In this document: positions 16,831-26,070 of the stretch, piece by piece
Layout: every line of letters starts with the position of its first letter
Numbering within the stretch: position 1 is the first letter of the stretch
Assembly: GCA_023248215.1 (NCBI GenBank)
Contig: JAHFEW010000032.1
Location: 1-43,854 of the forward strand
Origin: Nitrospira sp.
GTDB lineage: Bacteria > Nitrospirota > Nitrospiria > Nitrospirales > Nitrospiraceae
Direction of reading: 5' to 3'
Length of the DNA stretch: 43,854 bases
Made by a program: the position numbers and the translations under genes
The notes under the pieces: generated by a model
Seen by the model: only the letters and a program-made list of their open reading frames with translations
What the model was told of the DNA's origin: nothing
The model's database searches: none

Positions 16831-19701
16831 CCGGTACCCGCCGAATGGCTGGCGCCCGACCAACGCTCCGGTGATCGGGCGGTTGATGTAGAGGTTCCCG
16901 ACATCGAACGCCCGGCGCACCAGCTCGATGTGCCGGGGACTGCGTGAATAGAGTCCCCCCGTCAGCGCATAGGCGGTACCGTTAGCCATCTGCAGGGCCT
17001 GCTCGAACGATGGCGCCCGCATCACGACAAGCACCGGACCAAAAATTTCCTCCTGAGCCAGCCGGTGGGTCGGCTGAATGTCCACAATCACCGCGGGGCC
17101 GACTGCATAACCTGGCCCTTCGGACGACCGATCGACCAGGACTTGTCCTTCACGCCGGCCGATCTCAAGATACTCCTGGATTCGTTTCTGGGCGCGCGCA
17201 TCGATCACAGGCCCGACCTGAGTACCAGGATCATCGGCCGCACCGATGCGAAGACTCATGACCGCGTCGGCCAATCGTCGGATGAATTCATCATGGACGG
17301 CGTCCAACAGGATTACCCGTGAACAGGCGGAACACTTCTGCCCCGCATAACCGGTGAAAGACTGCACGACCCCCGTCACTGCTTCGTCGAGATCAGCCGT
17401 GTCATCCACAATGATCGCATTCTTTCCACCCATTTCGGCGATGACCCGTTTGACGAACCGCTGTCCAGGCTGTTGAACGCCGGCGGCCTGCATGATTCCC
17501 AGGCCTACGTCCTTTGATCCCGTAAACGCAATCGTCGCCACAGCCGCAGCCGTTACCAGTGCGCGCCCCAGATCAGGACCCCCTGGAACGTACTGCAGCA
17601 CTCCCACCGGCACCCCCGCCTCCGTCATGATCCGTGCGAGCCGGTACCCCATGGCGGGTGCCCGCTCGGATGGTTTGAATAACACCGGATTGCCGGACAC
17701 CAGGGCGGCTGCCACCATGCCTGTCGGAATGGCGAGCGGAAAATTCCACGGCGCAATGACGACGGTGAGGCCGCGCGGGCTCCAGAGCAACTCATTCATC
17801 TCGCCCGGATAATGCCCCAGGCGGTGAGGCAGTCCGAGCTGCTCCATTTCTCCCGCATAGTACTCCAGAAAATCGATGGCCTCGGCGACATCGGCATCGG
17901 CTTCGCGCCACGGTTTGCCTTCCTCGTATACTTCCCATGCCGCCAGCTCCCAGCGCTGCTCTCGCATGAGCGACGCTGCCTTGTGAATGACCGCGACGCG
18001 ATCCGCGACCGTCCTGTCTTTCCATTCTTCTACATGAGACTCAGCGGCTTTCATGAGGCCCGCGACATCGGCAGGCTGATAACTCTGAACGACCGCCACC
18101 AGTTGATCCGGCTGACTGGGATTGAACGAACGCACGTCTGGTCCCGTCGGGGCGTGGCAGGCCAACTTCGAGACATCCAGCCGCTGCCCCAGCTGCTTGC
18201 GAACGAGATCGAGGGCTCCGACCATCGCGGCACGTCCCTGAGGTTGTGAAAAATCCGCCACCGGCTCGTTGACGAAATCGGAGCGTCGGACAGCAGAGGA
18301 GACCCCGTCCTCCGCCTGCCCGGACGACGAAGGCGAAGGACGCGTGACCTCTGGCGGCGACAGCAGCAACATCAGCGGCTGCGACTCCACATATTCTTTT
18401 CGCAGGAACGATTCATTGGACGTGTTCTCCAACAGACGACGGACGAGATAGGCCATGCCGGGGAGCAGTTCTCCTACCGGGGCATAGAGCCGCAATCGCC
18501 GCCCGCGATTGTTCATGGCATGCTGAAACGGCTCGGCCATCCCATAGATCATCTGATATTCCCAGGCCTCCGGCGGCAACCGAAGGGCCTCCGCGACCGC
18601 TTCGACCACGGCGAGGCTGCGAAGATTGTGTGTGCCGAATGCGGGCCTCACCACATGACTATGCTCGAGGAGCAGACGAATGAGCGACTCATAGCTCACA
18701 TCAGTCTGCGCCTTCTGCTCGAAAAGCGGCATCGGCCACCCACGCTGGCGGTAACGAATCGCATCCGAATCCCAGTAGGCACCCTTGACCAGCCTGATGG
18801 TGATCGGCACCTGTCGATCAGCGGTCCATGCCAACAACCTCCGCACATCGTCCTGCGTATCGGTCCGATAGGCTTGCAGCGCAATCCCTGCATGGGGAAA
18901 CGTCCGGTAGGGCTCTTCCGAAAACACCCGCATGAAGGTGGACAAAATCAAGTCCTTCGTATCCGCCTGCTCCATATCGAAAACCACCGAGGCGGGGAGA
19001 GTGCAGGCCGTATTCAAGAGCGGCCGCAAACGAGCTGCGAGCGCGCGATAACTGCCCTCGGGATCGATCGGATCGAGCTGTGAATAGAGAGCCGAAATCT
19101 TGATCGAGAGTTGCACGCGGGGAAGAGGGCCCAGATGATCACGTTCAAGCAATGGCGCAGGCGACCAAGCAGGACAGACTTCACCTAGCCTGCGCAACGC
19201 CGCCACACAACGATCGCGATACCCATCCGCCTCCTTTTCGCTGACGGTCGCTTCTCCCAGCAAATCGACCGAAAACGCCCGCCCGCCGTTCCACAATGTG
19301 CGAAGAGTCGGGACGGCCTCATCGATCGACGCGCCGGCAATAAAGGACGTCGCCATCTGTTCAACCTGATGCCTGATGGTCTTTCCACTCAACGTGGCGC
19401 CCAGCTTGGTCGAAGCGAGTGCCTTCAGGCCCCATTGCACTCCGAACAAATGCCGGCTCATGTCGCCAAAGTATTCCTCGGCCACACGCACGACCTGCAC
19501 ATCATCGCGCAACGACGGCAGCACATCGATAAATCGAAATAACTGGGCCTTGAATGCAGGATCTTTCATCGCCAGGTTGATGGCCGCCTGCGACCACCAG
19601 CGGGAATCGAACAGACCGGGAGCCTGCCCGCTGGAACGTCGGGCCAAGTCCTCACCGATGATGCGGATACGGGGTTCAAGCAACATGGGATCGAGGGTCA
19701 T
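16720..19701 (-). CDS. putA: Bifunctional proline dehydrogenase / glutamate-semialdehyde dehydrogenase
   Basis: PutA oxidises proline to glutamate in two steps and passes electrons to the quinone pool. The N-terminal half is the FAD-binding proline dehydrogenase barrel, with V-R-L-V-K-G-A-Y-W and later Q-M-I-Y-G-M-A-E. The C-terminal half is an aldehyde dehydrogenase with A-P-W-N-F-P-L-A-I, F-T-G-S-K-D-V-G, E-M-G-G-K-N-A and the catalytic cysteine in GQKCSACSR. With the ATG at 19701, preceded by GGGAGG, the protein has 993 residues. It lacks the N-terminal ribbon-helix-helix DNA-binding domain of enterobacterial PutA, so it is unlikely to repress its own gene. The earlier ATG at 19818 would place the start inside the divergent promoter region. 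Confidence 0.95.
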   Translation of the reverse strand: MTLDPMLLEPRIRIIGEDLARRSSGQAPGLFDSRWWSQAAINLAMKDPAFKAQLFRFIDVLPSLRDDVQVVRVAEEYFGDMSRHLFGVQWGLKALASTKLGATLSGKTIRHQVEQMATSFIAGASIDEAVPTLRTLWNGGRAFSVDLLGEATVSEKEADGYRDRCVAALRRLGEVCPAWSPAPLLERDHLGPLPRVQLSIKISALYSQLDPIDPEGSYRALAARLRPLLNTACTLPASVVFDMEQADTKDLILSTFMRVFSEEPYRTFPHAGIALQAYRTDTQDDVRRLLAWTADRQVPITIRLVKGAYWDSDAIRYRQRGWPMPLFEQKAQTDVSYESLIRLLLEHSHVVRPAFGTHNLRSLAVVEAVAEALRLPPEAWEYQMIYGMAEPFQHAMNNRGRRLRLYAPVGELLPGMAYLVRRLLENTSNESFLRKEYVESQPLMLLLSPPEVTRPSPSSSGQAEDGVSSAVRRSDFVNEPVADFSQPQGRAAMVGALDLVRKQLGQRLDVSKLACHAPTGPDVRSFNPSQPDQLVAVVQSYQPADVAGLMKAAESHVEEWKDRTVADRVAVIHKAASLMREQRWELAAWEVYEEGKPWREADADVAEAIDFLEYYAGEMEQLGLPHRLGHYPGEMNELLWSPRGLTVVIAPWNFPLAIPTGMVAAALVSGNPVLFKPSERAPAMGYRLARIMTEAGVPVGVLQYVPGGPDLGRALVTAAAVATIAFTGSKDVGLGIMQAAGVQQPGQRFVKRVIAEMGGKNAIIVDDTADLDEAVTGVVQSFTGYAGQKCSACSRVILLDAVHDEFIRRLADAVMSLRIGAADDPGTQVGPVIDARAQKRIQEYLEIGRREGQVLVDRSSEGPGYAVGPAVIVDIQPTHRLAQEEIFGPVLVVMRAPSFEQALQMANGTAYALTGGLYSRSPRHIELVRRAFDVGNLYINRPITGALVGRQPFGGYRLSGVGAKAGGEEYLKQFMTPRVVSEQTLRRGFAPTL

Positions 19702-19738
19702 CGGTTCCTCCCGGTCGGCATGAGGGGCTCGTATTTGC

Positions 19739-19767
19739 AGTATACCGCACGCTTCTTCACTTGAAAA
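19739..19767 (-). promoter_or_regulatory. Candidate putA promoter
   Basis: On the minus strand TATACT (plus 19739-19744) is preceded at 17 bp by TTTTCA (plus 19762-19767). The -35 match is weak. It overlaps the -35 of the plus-strand promoter for the desaturase, so the two promoters could compete for polymerase. Confidence 0.45.
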
Positions 19768-19790
19768 TTTGTCTGCGGTTCCGTTAGCAT
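19761..19790 (+). promoter_or_regulatory. Candidate promoter for the fatty acid desaturase
   Basis: TTGAAA at 19761-19766 is followed after 18 bp by TAGCAT at 19785-19790. This would give a leader of about 75 nt before the desaturase ATG. It is divergent from, and overlaps, the putA promoter. Confidence 0.5.
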
Positions 19791-19872
19791 GCGCCCCGTT
19801 TGCCCTCACCGACAACATTCATATGGCGGCGCACTGTGAGAATGAGTTGCGCACAGGATCCGAAGGAGCACG

Positions 19873-20706
19873 ATGGCCGACTCGTCCGCACAATCCGTCT
19901 GCTGGGGCACCGTGGCCCTGTTCTCGTCGATCACCCTCCTGACCTTCATCGGGGTGCCGCTGTTCGCATACTATTATGACTACACCGTCCTGGATTGGAT
20001 CCTGCTCGCCGTGCTCTATATCGCGACAGGCATGGGGATTACGGTGGGTTATCACCGCATGATTACCCATCGCAGCTTCGAGAGCCATCCGTGGGTCAAG
20101 GCCTGCCTGCTGGTGATGGGAGGATGGGCCGTGCAAAACTCCGCCCTCATCTGGTGCGCCGACCATATTCGCCATCATGCGCATACGGACGAGGAAGCCG
20201 ACCCGTACAATGCGACGAGGGGATTCTGGCACAGCCACGTCGGCTGGTTGTTCGTCAATACCTCCTATCGTGAAGATCGTTTTGCGGCGAAACTGCGCAC
20301 CGATCCCATGATTGCCTGGCAACACCGGTATTACTGGGTGATCGTGGCCTCGGGCCTGCTGCTGCCGTTCGCGGCCGGGTATCTGAACGGCGGGGTCACC
20401 GGCGGCCTCGGTTGCTTCCTGCTTGCCGGAGTGCTTCGCACCGTGCTGGTACTGAACTCGACCTTTACCATCAATTCCCTCTGCCACATCATCGGCAGTC
20501 AGCCGCATGGCACGCAGGACAGCAGCCGCGACAGCTGGTTGATCTCGTTCATCAGTTTCGGGGAGGGTTACCACAATTACCATCATACCTATTCCCACGA
20601 CTATCGGAACGGATCGAAGTGGTACAACTTCGACCCGTCCAAATGGTTGATTTATGCGCTCTCGCTCATGGGACTGACCTATAACCTCCATCGAGAACGC
20701 ACCTAA
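19873..20706 (+). CDS. Membrane fatty acid (acyl-CoA type) desaturase
   Basis: This diiron membrane enzyme introduces a double bond into fatty acyl chains, in the delta-9 desaturase group. Three histidine boxes are visible: H-R-M-I-T-H near residue 61, H-I-R-H-H near 100, and H-N-Y-H-H near 235. Hydrophobic membrane stretches lie at about 13-35, 38-55, 155-175 and 180-195. The 277-residue length is close to other bacterial acyl-CoA desaturase-like proteins. An AAGGAG site lies 6 nt before the ATG. It is divergent from putA and appears to be a single gene; a hairpin follows about 50 bp after its stop. Confidence 0.92.
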   Translation: MADSSAQSVCWGTVALFSSITLLTFIGVPLFAYYYDYTVLDWILLAVLYIATGMGITVGYHRMITHRSFESHPWVKACLLVMGGWAVQNSALIWCADHIRHHAHTDEEADPYNATRGFWHSHVGWLFVNTSYREDRFAAKLRTDPMIAWQHRYYWVIVASGLLLPFAAGYLNGGVTGGLGCFLLAGVLRTVLVLNSTFTINSLCHIIGSQPHGTQDSSRDSWLISFISFGEGYHNYHHTYSHDYRNGSKWYNFDPSKWLIYALSLMGLTYNLHRERT

Positions 20707-20758
20707 CAGGCTCTCGAAGACACCCGTGAAGCGTATCTCGCTTTGCTAAGAAATGTTC

Positions 20759-20811
20759 AGTGTTCAATGCTCAATTCTCAAATGACCATTGAGAATTGAA
20801 CATTGAGCATT
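20759..20811. repeat. Long inverted repeat (hairpin) after the desaturase
   Basis: A 23-nt arm at 20759-20781 pairs with 20789-20811 around a 7-nt loop, with only two mismatches. The arms consist of short iterations of TTCAATGCTCA and TTCTCAA. A related single arm is at 25966-25990. It may serve as a terminator for the desaturase, although no T-run follows, or it may be one member of a dispersed repeat family. Confidence 0.7.
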
Positions 20812-20972
20812 ACGACTTGACCAGCCTGATAGCTCTTTCTTTTTCGCATTGCGGACCACTTCTGCCCGGATTCGTTCTGCGTCCACTGGCCCATTTCTTT
20901 TCGTTGACTCGATAGCTTAAGATGGCGTGGAACCAGTGATCCTAATTGGGATCGCGTGGAGGAGGTACTATT

Positions 20973-21860
20973 ATGGCAGACCAACAAGGCGGCGCTCCGC
21001 AGCAAGAAGACGCGTCCGCCCGACCCAATATTATTCCCGGAGTCAAACACGTCATCGCCATCAGCAGCGGCAAAGGCGGCGTCGGCAAATCGACAGTGGC
21101 GGTCAACCTGGCGGTCGCCCTCAGCCTGAATGGAGCCAAGGTCGGATTGCTCGATGCCGATATCTACGGCCCCAACATCCCGATGATGATGGGGGTCGAA
21201 AAAACGCCCGAACAACAAGACGGCAAAATCACCCCGGCCGAGAGTCATGGGGTCAAACTCATCTCCATGGGATTTTTCGTTCCGGAAGATACCGCAGTCG
21301 TGTGGCGCGGTCCGATGGTCCACACGGCGATCCAACAGCTCTTTCGGGATGTGTTGTGGGGGGAATTAGATTACCTATTGATCGACCTGCCGCCTGGGAC
21401 CGGCGACGCGCAATTGACCTTGACCCAGTTGGTGCCCTTGGCAGGCGCCGTGACGGTCACCACCCCTCAGGAAGTTGCGCTCCACGACGTGCGCAAGGGC
21501 ATGATGATGTTCCAGAAGGTCAATGTTCCCTTGCTCGGCATCGTGGAGAACATGAGCTTTTACCTCTGCGGCCATTGCGGAGAACGCACCGAAATTTTCT
21601 CCCATGGCGGCGGAGAACGGGCGGCGGAGAAACTGGGCATTCCCTTCCTCGGACGGGTTCCCATCGATCCCGCCATTCGCATCGGCGGGGACACCGGCAA
21701 CCCGATCGTGATCGCGAATCCGGACTCCCCGCAAGCCAAAGCCTTCCGTGAGATTGCCGCGAAACTCGCAGCCGCACTTCAAACGGGCGGGGCAGGGGCG
21801 GCGAAGAGTCGCATCGAGAGTCTGTTACAGAAGATCAAACGACCGGCTACCGGCCACTGA
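20973..21860 (+). CDS. mrp: Mrp/ApbC-family iron-sulfur carrier P-loop ATPase
   Basis: Mrp/ApbC proteins bind and transfer iron-sulfur clusters in the cytoplasm. The deviant Walker A motif GKGGVGKST is near residue 34, followed by [12 protein letters not shown] and by [10 protein letters not shown] as Walker B. The conserved C-x-x-C pair that bridges the cluster at the dimer interface reads C-G-H-C near residue 203. The ATG at 20973 has GGAGGAGG 8 nt upstream and gives 295 residues; the TTG at 20946 precedes the ribosome site and is rejected. A Rieske ferredoxin follows 43 bp later, which fits an iron-sulfur theme. Confidence 0.93.
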   Translation: MADQQGGAPQQEDASARPNIIPGVKHVIAISSGKGGVGKSTVAVNLAVALSLNGAKVGLLDADIYGPNIPMMMGVEKTPEQQDGKITPAESHGVKLISMGFFVPEDTAVVWRGPMVHTAIQQLFRDVLWGELDYLLIDLPPGTGDAQLTLTQLVPLAGAVTVTTPQEVALHDVRKGMMMFQKVNVPLLGIVENMSFYLCGHCGERTEIFSHGGGERAAEKLGIPFLGRVPIDPAIRIGGDTGNPIVIANPDSPQAKAFREIAAKLAAALQTGGAGAAKSRIESLLQKIKRPATGH

Positions 21861-21903
21861 CCAGAAACCGGATGACAGAAGCATTGCATATTAAGGAGGA
21901 CCT

Positions 21904-22209
21904 ATGGGCGAGTTGATCAGAATCGCAGGAACGACAGATGTGACACCGGGAAGCGGCATGGTCGTGGAAGTGAACGAAAAGGCCATCGCCGTCTTCAACC
22001 TTGACGGCACCTTTTATGCCATCGACAACACCTGCTTACACCGCGGCGGTCCGCTGGGTGAAGGTGATGTAGAGGGAGACGTGGTGACCTGCCCCTGGCA
22101 TGGCTGGCAGTACAACGTGAAAACCGGCGGCTGTGTGAATAACCCCTCGGCTAAGGTGACCTCGTATGAAGTGACCATCGAGGGTACCGATATCAAAGTC
22201 CGGCTGTAA
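21904..22209 (+). CDS. Rieske [2Fe-2S] ferredoxin
   Basis: This 101-residue soluble protein binds a Rieske cluster through C-L-H-R-G and C-P-W-H-G-W, the C-x-H...C-x2-H ligand pair. The spacing and short length fit NirD/BphF-like Rieske ferredoxins, which deliver electrons to oxygenases or assimilatory reductases. No partner enzyme is adjacent. The ATG follows a perfect AAGGAGG site. It probably shares a transcript with mrp. Confidence 0.92.
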   Translation: MGELIRIAGTTDVTPGSGMVVEVNEKAIAVFNLDGTFYAIDNTCLHRGGPLGEGDVEGDVVTCPWHGWQYNVKTGGCVNNPSAKVTSYEVTIEGTDIKVRL

Positions 22210-22290
22210 CGCAACGGTCCACCCCACATCGCGTCACAGATCCAGGGCATCGAACGCATGATCCTGACGCAGCAGTGAATGGAGGCTCCT

Positions 22291-22659
22291 ATGGCTGATA
22301 ATAAACTGACTCCGCAACATATTGAGATCGCCGAAACCTTCGTGCGTCTCTATGTCTTTTTGACGCAATACATCGACCGCTGCGAAGACGAAGCCGCGCG
22401 CAAGACCTTCCCGGAGGAAGAACTCCAGAAACACCTCGCCGCCACCCGTACCAAGATGCTGGATATTTTGAAGGTGAATCCCGTCGTCCAGGGCAAGGTG
22501 GAAAAGGAATGCGAGCGTGTGCTCACCCTGGGTGCGAAATGCCTGATGGGCGGAACTGAGAAGGTTGCCGCACTCGATGTGCTCGGGGCGGAACGGGTCA
22601 TTCTCAAGAATAAGACCATCGCCTTGAGCGACCTCCTAGCGGTCTATCGCGCCTTGTAG
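22291..22659 (+). CDS. Small helical protein of unknown function
   Basis: I do not recognise this 122-residue protein. It is predicted mostly helical, with no signal peptide or membrane segment. It contains three scattered cysteines (R-C-E-D, E-C-E-R, K-C-L-M). The ATG at 22291 follows GGAGG at good spacing; an in-frame ATG 12 nt earlier has no such site. It may be co-transcribed with the Rieske and mrp genes. The regular coding pattern and clear ribosome site make it a real gene. Confidence 0.7.
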   Translation: MADNKLTPQHIEIAETFVRLYVFLTQYIDRCEDEAARKTFPEEELQKHLAATRTKMLDILKVNPVVQGKVEKECERVLTLGAKCLMGGTEKVAALDVLGAERVILKNKTIALSDLLAVYRAL

Positions 22660-22665
22660 AACCCA

Positions 22666-23019
22666 ATGCCCGATCCGGCTGGAGAGAAACATCAACTCGC
22701 CGGCTTCGATGCCAAGGAACGAGGCTTCACTCGTCCCGTGGAATTTCTCCGGACATCGTCCGGCTATCAAGCTGCGATGCGTTATGAATCGACACGCATC
22801 GTCACCTCGGAGGCTCCCAGTCCGGCAGAAGCCCTGCAGCAGCTGATCCTGCTCCTCCAGCAACAGGGCTATACGCAGCTGCGCAGTCAACAAAGCTACC
22901 GCGACGGCATCTACCTGGGTTCGCAAGAACTCTGGGTGGACTATCCGGATCATCCGGCTGCACCGGAGGTCGGAATCTTGGGACTGCTGAAGAAATGGTT
23001 CGGACGCTCGGCTGATTGA
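22666..23019 (+). CDS. Small protein of unknown function
   Basis: This 117-residue protein starts 6 nt after the preceding gene. It shows a beta-alpha pattern: F-T-R-P-V-E-F, then Y-E-S-T-R-I-V-T, then a helix A-E-A-L-Q-Q-L-I-L-L-L-Q-Q-Q-G, then a strand with Q-E-L-W-V-D-Y. The C-terminus is basic and amphipathic (L-L-K-K-W-F-G-R). No known motif is seen. The ribosome site is weak, so translation is probably coupled to the upstream gene. Confidence 0.65.
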   Translation: MPDPAGEKHQLAGFDAKERGFTRPVEFLRTSSGYQAAMRYESTRIVTSEAPSPAEALQQLILLLQQQGYTQLRSQQSYRDGIYLGSQELWVDYPDHPAAPEVGILGLLKKWFGRSAD

Positions 23020-23063
23020 CGTGGCCGCTGCACGGGTTCCCAAACCACGTCATCTCTCTCGCA

Positions 23064-23092
23064 TTGACTCTCCCTCGCGCCACGCCTATAGT
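23064..23092 (+). promoter_or_regulatory. Sigma-70-type promoter for the DUF4124-like gene
   Basis: TTGACT at 23064-23069 and TATAGT at 23087-23092 are 17 bp apart. The start codon of the next gene is at 23171. Confidence 0.6.
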
Positions 23093-23170
23093 CCGGAAAG
23101 ATCTGCGGCCTGACGGCTCGATTGTTCTCCACCGTCACATGACCATGATGCCGCTTGCGAGGAACCGACG

Positions 23171-23611
23171 ATGATATGGGTTCGAGTGCTGTTCCTCAGC
23201 CTCGTCGCGCTGCTCTTGTCGAAATCGGCAGAGGCGAAGGTCTATCGGTGCGAAGGGACCAACGGAACCACCATCCTGACGGACCAACCGAAGGGAAAGC
23301 GTGGCTGCGTCGTGGTCGCCACGATATCGCCATCGCCACCCGGCGGCTTTACCCCACCGGCGGATCCCACACCGCCGGCTCAACCAGATCTCCCGCCCAG
23401 TGCCATGCCCCCCTCCGCATCGCCGATGCTTCCTCGCCCGCCCATGTCAGCCGAGCAAGCCCCATCAGCTGCGGCTTCGACGGATCCCTCTGCGCCGGCT
23501 GCGCCGGAGGCGCAACATTGCTCGCCGCGGGTCAATCCACTCAATCCGTTTGCGGGACTCAATTGCCCGCCGGCTTCGAGCAACAAGCCAGATGAGCCCA
23601 GAAACCCGTAA
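23171..23611 (+). CDS. Exported proline-rich protein with DUF4124-like N-terminus
   Basis: The first 22 residues form a signal peptide ending A-E-A. The next segment, K-V-Y-R-C-E-G then T-I-L-T-D-Q-P, resembles the small DUF4124 domain of bacterial envelope proteins. From about residue 55 the chain is low-complexity Pro/Ala/Ser up to the end, with one further cysteine pair region (C-S-P-R and N-C-P-P). The function is unknown. An overlapping frame on the same strand is also open because of the biased composition, but it lacks a signal peptide. Confidence 0.7.
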   Translation: MIWVRVLFLSLVALLLSKSAEAKVYRCEGTNGTTILTDQPKGKRGCVVVATISPSPPGGFTPPADPTPPAQPDLPPSAMPPSASPMLPRPPMSAEQAPSAAASTDPSAPAAPEAQHCSPRVNPLNPFAGLNCPPASSNKPDEPRNP

Positions 23612-23648
23612 CCTCCACACAGTCGGGCACGTTTCCTGTGTCGATTGA

Positions 23649-23677
23649 TTGACTCTCTCAATGCCCCTTCATATAAT
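23649..23677 (+). promoter_or_regulatory. Strong sigma-70-type promoter for the MutL-like operon
   Basis: TTGACT at 23649-23654 and a consensus TATAAT at 23672-23677 are separated by 17 bp. The first start codon of the operon is at 23716, so the leader is about 30 nt. Confidence 0.7.
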
Positions 23678-23715
23678 GCGCAAACTAACCGTTTAAGCTG
23701 ATCTGACAAGCACTT

Positions 23716-24090
23716 ATGTCTGCCTTCTCCGCCGAATTTTTATCCCGTCGCATACAAGATCTTCGAGCCGGTTTCAGACACGCATTTGCCGTTTGCCCGG
23801 AACAACCAGACTGTACGATGGAAGACCTCGCCCTGCTCGAACGGGTCGCCGAAGCCATCGTCACGCGCGGCATGGCGGCACCGGCCACGCTGTTTCTCGA
23901 ATCGATGGGACCGATGAACTTTCTCGGCAGCCAAGCGTTGCACTTCCTGTCCCCCATCATTGAATCAGCCTTAAGCGGCACGGAACTGACACAGATCGCC
24001 CGCCTGCTGGAACGACGCGATTCCATTCACCGCCTCATCACCCTCATCGAAGCCAAAGCCGCGTCTCCCCAAGGAACGCCTGCGACATGA
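23716..24090 (+). CDS. Small helical protein, first gene of the MutL-like operon
   Basis: This 124-residue protein is not recognised. It is predicted all-helical and soluble, with a C-P-E-Q-P-D-C segment near residue 28. The hydrophobic segment around A-P-A-T-L-F-L-E-S-M-G is too short and mixed to span a membrane. Its stop overlaps the start of the MutL-like gene (ATGA), so the two proteins are made in a coupled way and may form a complex. It lies directly downstream of a near-consensus promoter. Confidence 0.7.
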   Translation: MSAFSAEFLSRRIQDLRAGFRHAFAVCPEQPDCTMEDLALLERVAEAIVTRGMAAPATLFLESMGPMNFLGSQALHFLSPIIESALSGTELTQIARLLERRDSIHRLITLIEAKAASPQGTPAT

Positions 24091-25934
24091 CGGCAGATCT
24101 TCACCGGTCCGAGACGCCGAAGATCGACCGTCCACTGAACATCATCGTGGCCACCGACTGCGGCAGCACCACCACAAAAGCCATCTTGATCGAGAAGGTT
24201 GGGGAGGAGTATCGCCAGACCTACCGTGGTGAAGCGCCGACGACTGTCGAAGCGCCATTTGAAGACGTCACCCGTGGCGTGCTGAACGCCATCGCCGAAA
24301 TCGAAGAACTGTCGGGTCGAACGATCCTGGACGGCGACCGCATCATCACCCCCAATCAGGCGGCGCAGGGCGATCCCAAAAAAGGCGTGGACATCTACGT
24401 CTCCACCAGCAGCGCGGGCGGTGGGTTACAGATGATGGTCACCGGCGTGGTGCAGAACATGACGGGTGAGAGCGCCCAACGCGCCGCGCTCGGCGCCGGA
24501 GCCATCGTCATTGACGTACTGGCCTCCAACGACGGGCGTCTGCCGTACGAAAAGATCGAACGGATTCGCACCATGCGCCCCGACATGATTTTGATGTCCG
24601 GCGGCACCGACGGCGGCGCCGTCACCCATGTCGTGGAGATGGCGGAGTACATCTCGGCCGCCGAACCACGACCGCGCTTCGGCAGCACCTACCGGCTGCC
24701 GCTCGTGTATGCCGGGAACAAAGCTGCACAACCGCAAATCAAGACCATCTTGGGCGACAAGACGGCCCTGGAGTTCGCCGACAACATCAGGCCGGTGCTC
24801 GAGCGGGAAAATCTGGCGCCGGCCCGCAACAAGATCCACGATCTTTTTCTCGAACATGTCATGCAGCAGGCCCCCGGCTACAAAAAACTCATCGAAATGG
24901 CCGGCGCTCCCATCATGCCGACCCCGGCTGCGGTCGGCGTCATCATGGAGACGATCGCGAAACGCGAGGGGATCAACCTGATCGGCGTCGACATCGGCGG
25001 CGCCACCACCGATGTGTTCTCAGTCTTCAACGGCGTCTTCAACCGCACGGTCAGCGCGAACCTCGGCATGTCCTACAGCATTTCAAACGTCCTCGCGGAA
25101 GCGGGCCTCGACAACATCATGCGGTGGGTACCCTTCACTATCGACGAACAAAGCCTGCGGAACCGCATCAAGAACAAGATGGTACGGCCCACGACGATTC
25201 CGCAATCGCTCGACGAACTGCAAATCGAACATGCCATCGCCCGCGAGGCCTTGCGGCTGGCGCTCATTCACCACAAATCTCTCGCGACGGGGCTCAAGGG
25301 CGTCCAGCAGGAACGCACCATTTCCGATGTGTTCGAACAGCGCACCTCCGGCAACACCCTGATCGACATGTTGAAACTGGATTTGATCGTCGGCAGCGGA
25401 GGCATTTTGTCGCACGCCCCACGCCGCATCCAATCCATGCTGATGATGGTCGATGCCTACGAGCCAGTCGGCGTCACGACCCTCTCGGTCGACAGCATTT
25501 TTATGATGCCCCATCTGGGCGTGCTGTCCACCGTTAATGAGCAAGCAGCCACCGACGTCTTCGTGCGTGATTGCATGGTCTATCTCGGCACCTGCATCGC
25601 CCCGATCGGACAGGGCAAGGACGGAGAGCGCTGCACGGATTACGAAGTGGCGCTACCCGATGGACGAATCGAAAAAGGCACGCTGACCTTCGGGGATCTC
25701 AAGCTATTTGCCCTGGCTCGCGAGCAACAGGCCACCGTGTCGATGCAGCCGGCCAAACAGATCGATCTTGGCAACGGTCCGGGACAGCCGTTTACCCGAA
25801 CAGTCCAGGGTGGCGTCGTCGGCCTCATGCTGGACGGACGTGGCCGGCCTCTGCAACTGCCGAGCGAGCAGGCAGCGCGCGTCGCAGCCCTCACGCGATG
25901 GTATGAGGCAGTTGGGTTGTATCCGCACGCATAG
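24087..25934 (+). CDS. MutL/GlmL-family ASKHA ATPase (glutamate mutase L-like)
   Basis: Family members were named for proteins encoded beside B12-dependent glutamate mutase and are proposed to be chaperone or reactivase ATPases. The 615-residue protein has an actin/Hsp70-like ATP-binding layout. The first phosphate motif ATDCGSTTTKAILIE is at about 22-36, the second GVDIGGATTDVFSV at about 303-316, and an adenosine-type VGSGGILSH loop at about 434-442. STSSAGGGL near 111 is also family-typical. No GlmS, GlmE or other cobalamin enzyme lies nearby. The genes that follow encode a barrel protein and four membrane proteins, so its client here is probably not glutamate mutase. The family assignment is firm; the role is open. 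Confidence 0.88.
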   Translation: MTADLHRSETPKIDRPLNIIVATDCGSTTTKAILIEKVGEEYRQTYRGEAPTTVEAPFEDVTRGVLNAIAEIEELSGRTILDGDRIITPNQAAQGDPKKGVDIYVSTSSAGGGLQMMVTGVVQNMTGESAQRAALGAGAIVIDVLASNDGRLPYEKIERIRTMRPDMILMSGGTDGGAVTHVVEMAEYISAAEPRPRFGSTYRLPLVYAGNKAAQPQIKTILGDKTALEFADNIRPVLERENLAPARNKIHDLFLEHVMQQAPGYKKLIEMAGAPIMPTPAAVGVIMETIAKREGINLIGVDIGGATTDVFSVFNGVFNRTVSANLGMSYSISNVLAEAGLDNIMRWVPFTIDEQSLRNRIKNKMVRPTTIPQSLDELQIEHAIAREALRLALIHHKSLATGLKGVQQERTISDVFEQRTSGNTLIDMLKLDLIVGSGGILSHAPRRIQSMLMMVDAYEPVGVTTLSVDSIFMMPHLGVLSTVNEQAATDVFVRDCMVYLGTCIAPIGQGKDGERCTDYEVALPDGRIEKGTLTFGDLKLFALAREQQATVSMQPAKQIDLGNGPGQPFTRTVQGGVVGLMLDGRGRPLQLPSEQAARVAALTRWYEAVGLYPHA

Positions 25935-25965
25935 GGCAGTGCCGAAAGGAACGCGTGGGAATGTG

Positions 25966-25990
25966 CAATGTTCAATGCTCAGTTCTCAAT
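25966..25990 (+). repeat. Single arm related to the 20759-20811 hairpin
   Basis: The segment repeats the TTCAATGCTCA and TTCTCAATG pieces of the hairpin after the desaturase gene, with one G/A change, but its matching arm is not present here. It lies in the 305-bp gap inside the MutL-like operon. Confidence 0.5.
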
Positions 25991-26070
25991 GCTGACTAAT
26001 ACATGTTGCATTGTATGTTTTTGATCCTGAGTTTTTCGCAATCGGACAGCCCGCAGGTCCGATCACAGAG

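Noticed and set aside
24087-25934. DNA mismatch repair protein MutL
   Set aside because: The name is shared only. The motifs are those of an ASKHA ATPase (D-C-G-S-T-T-T-K), not the GHKL ATPase of mismatch repair.
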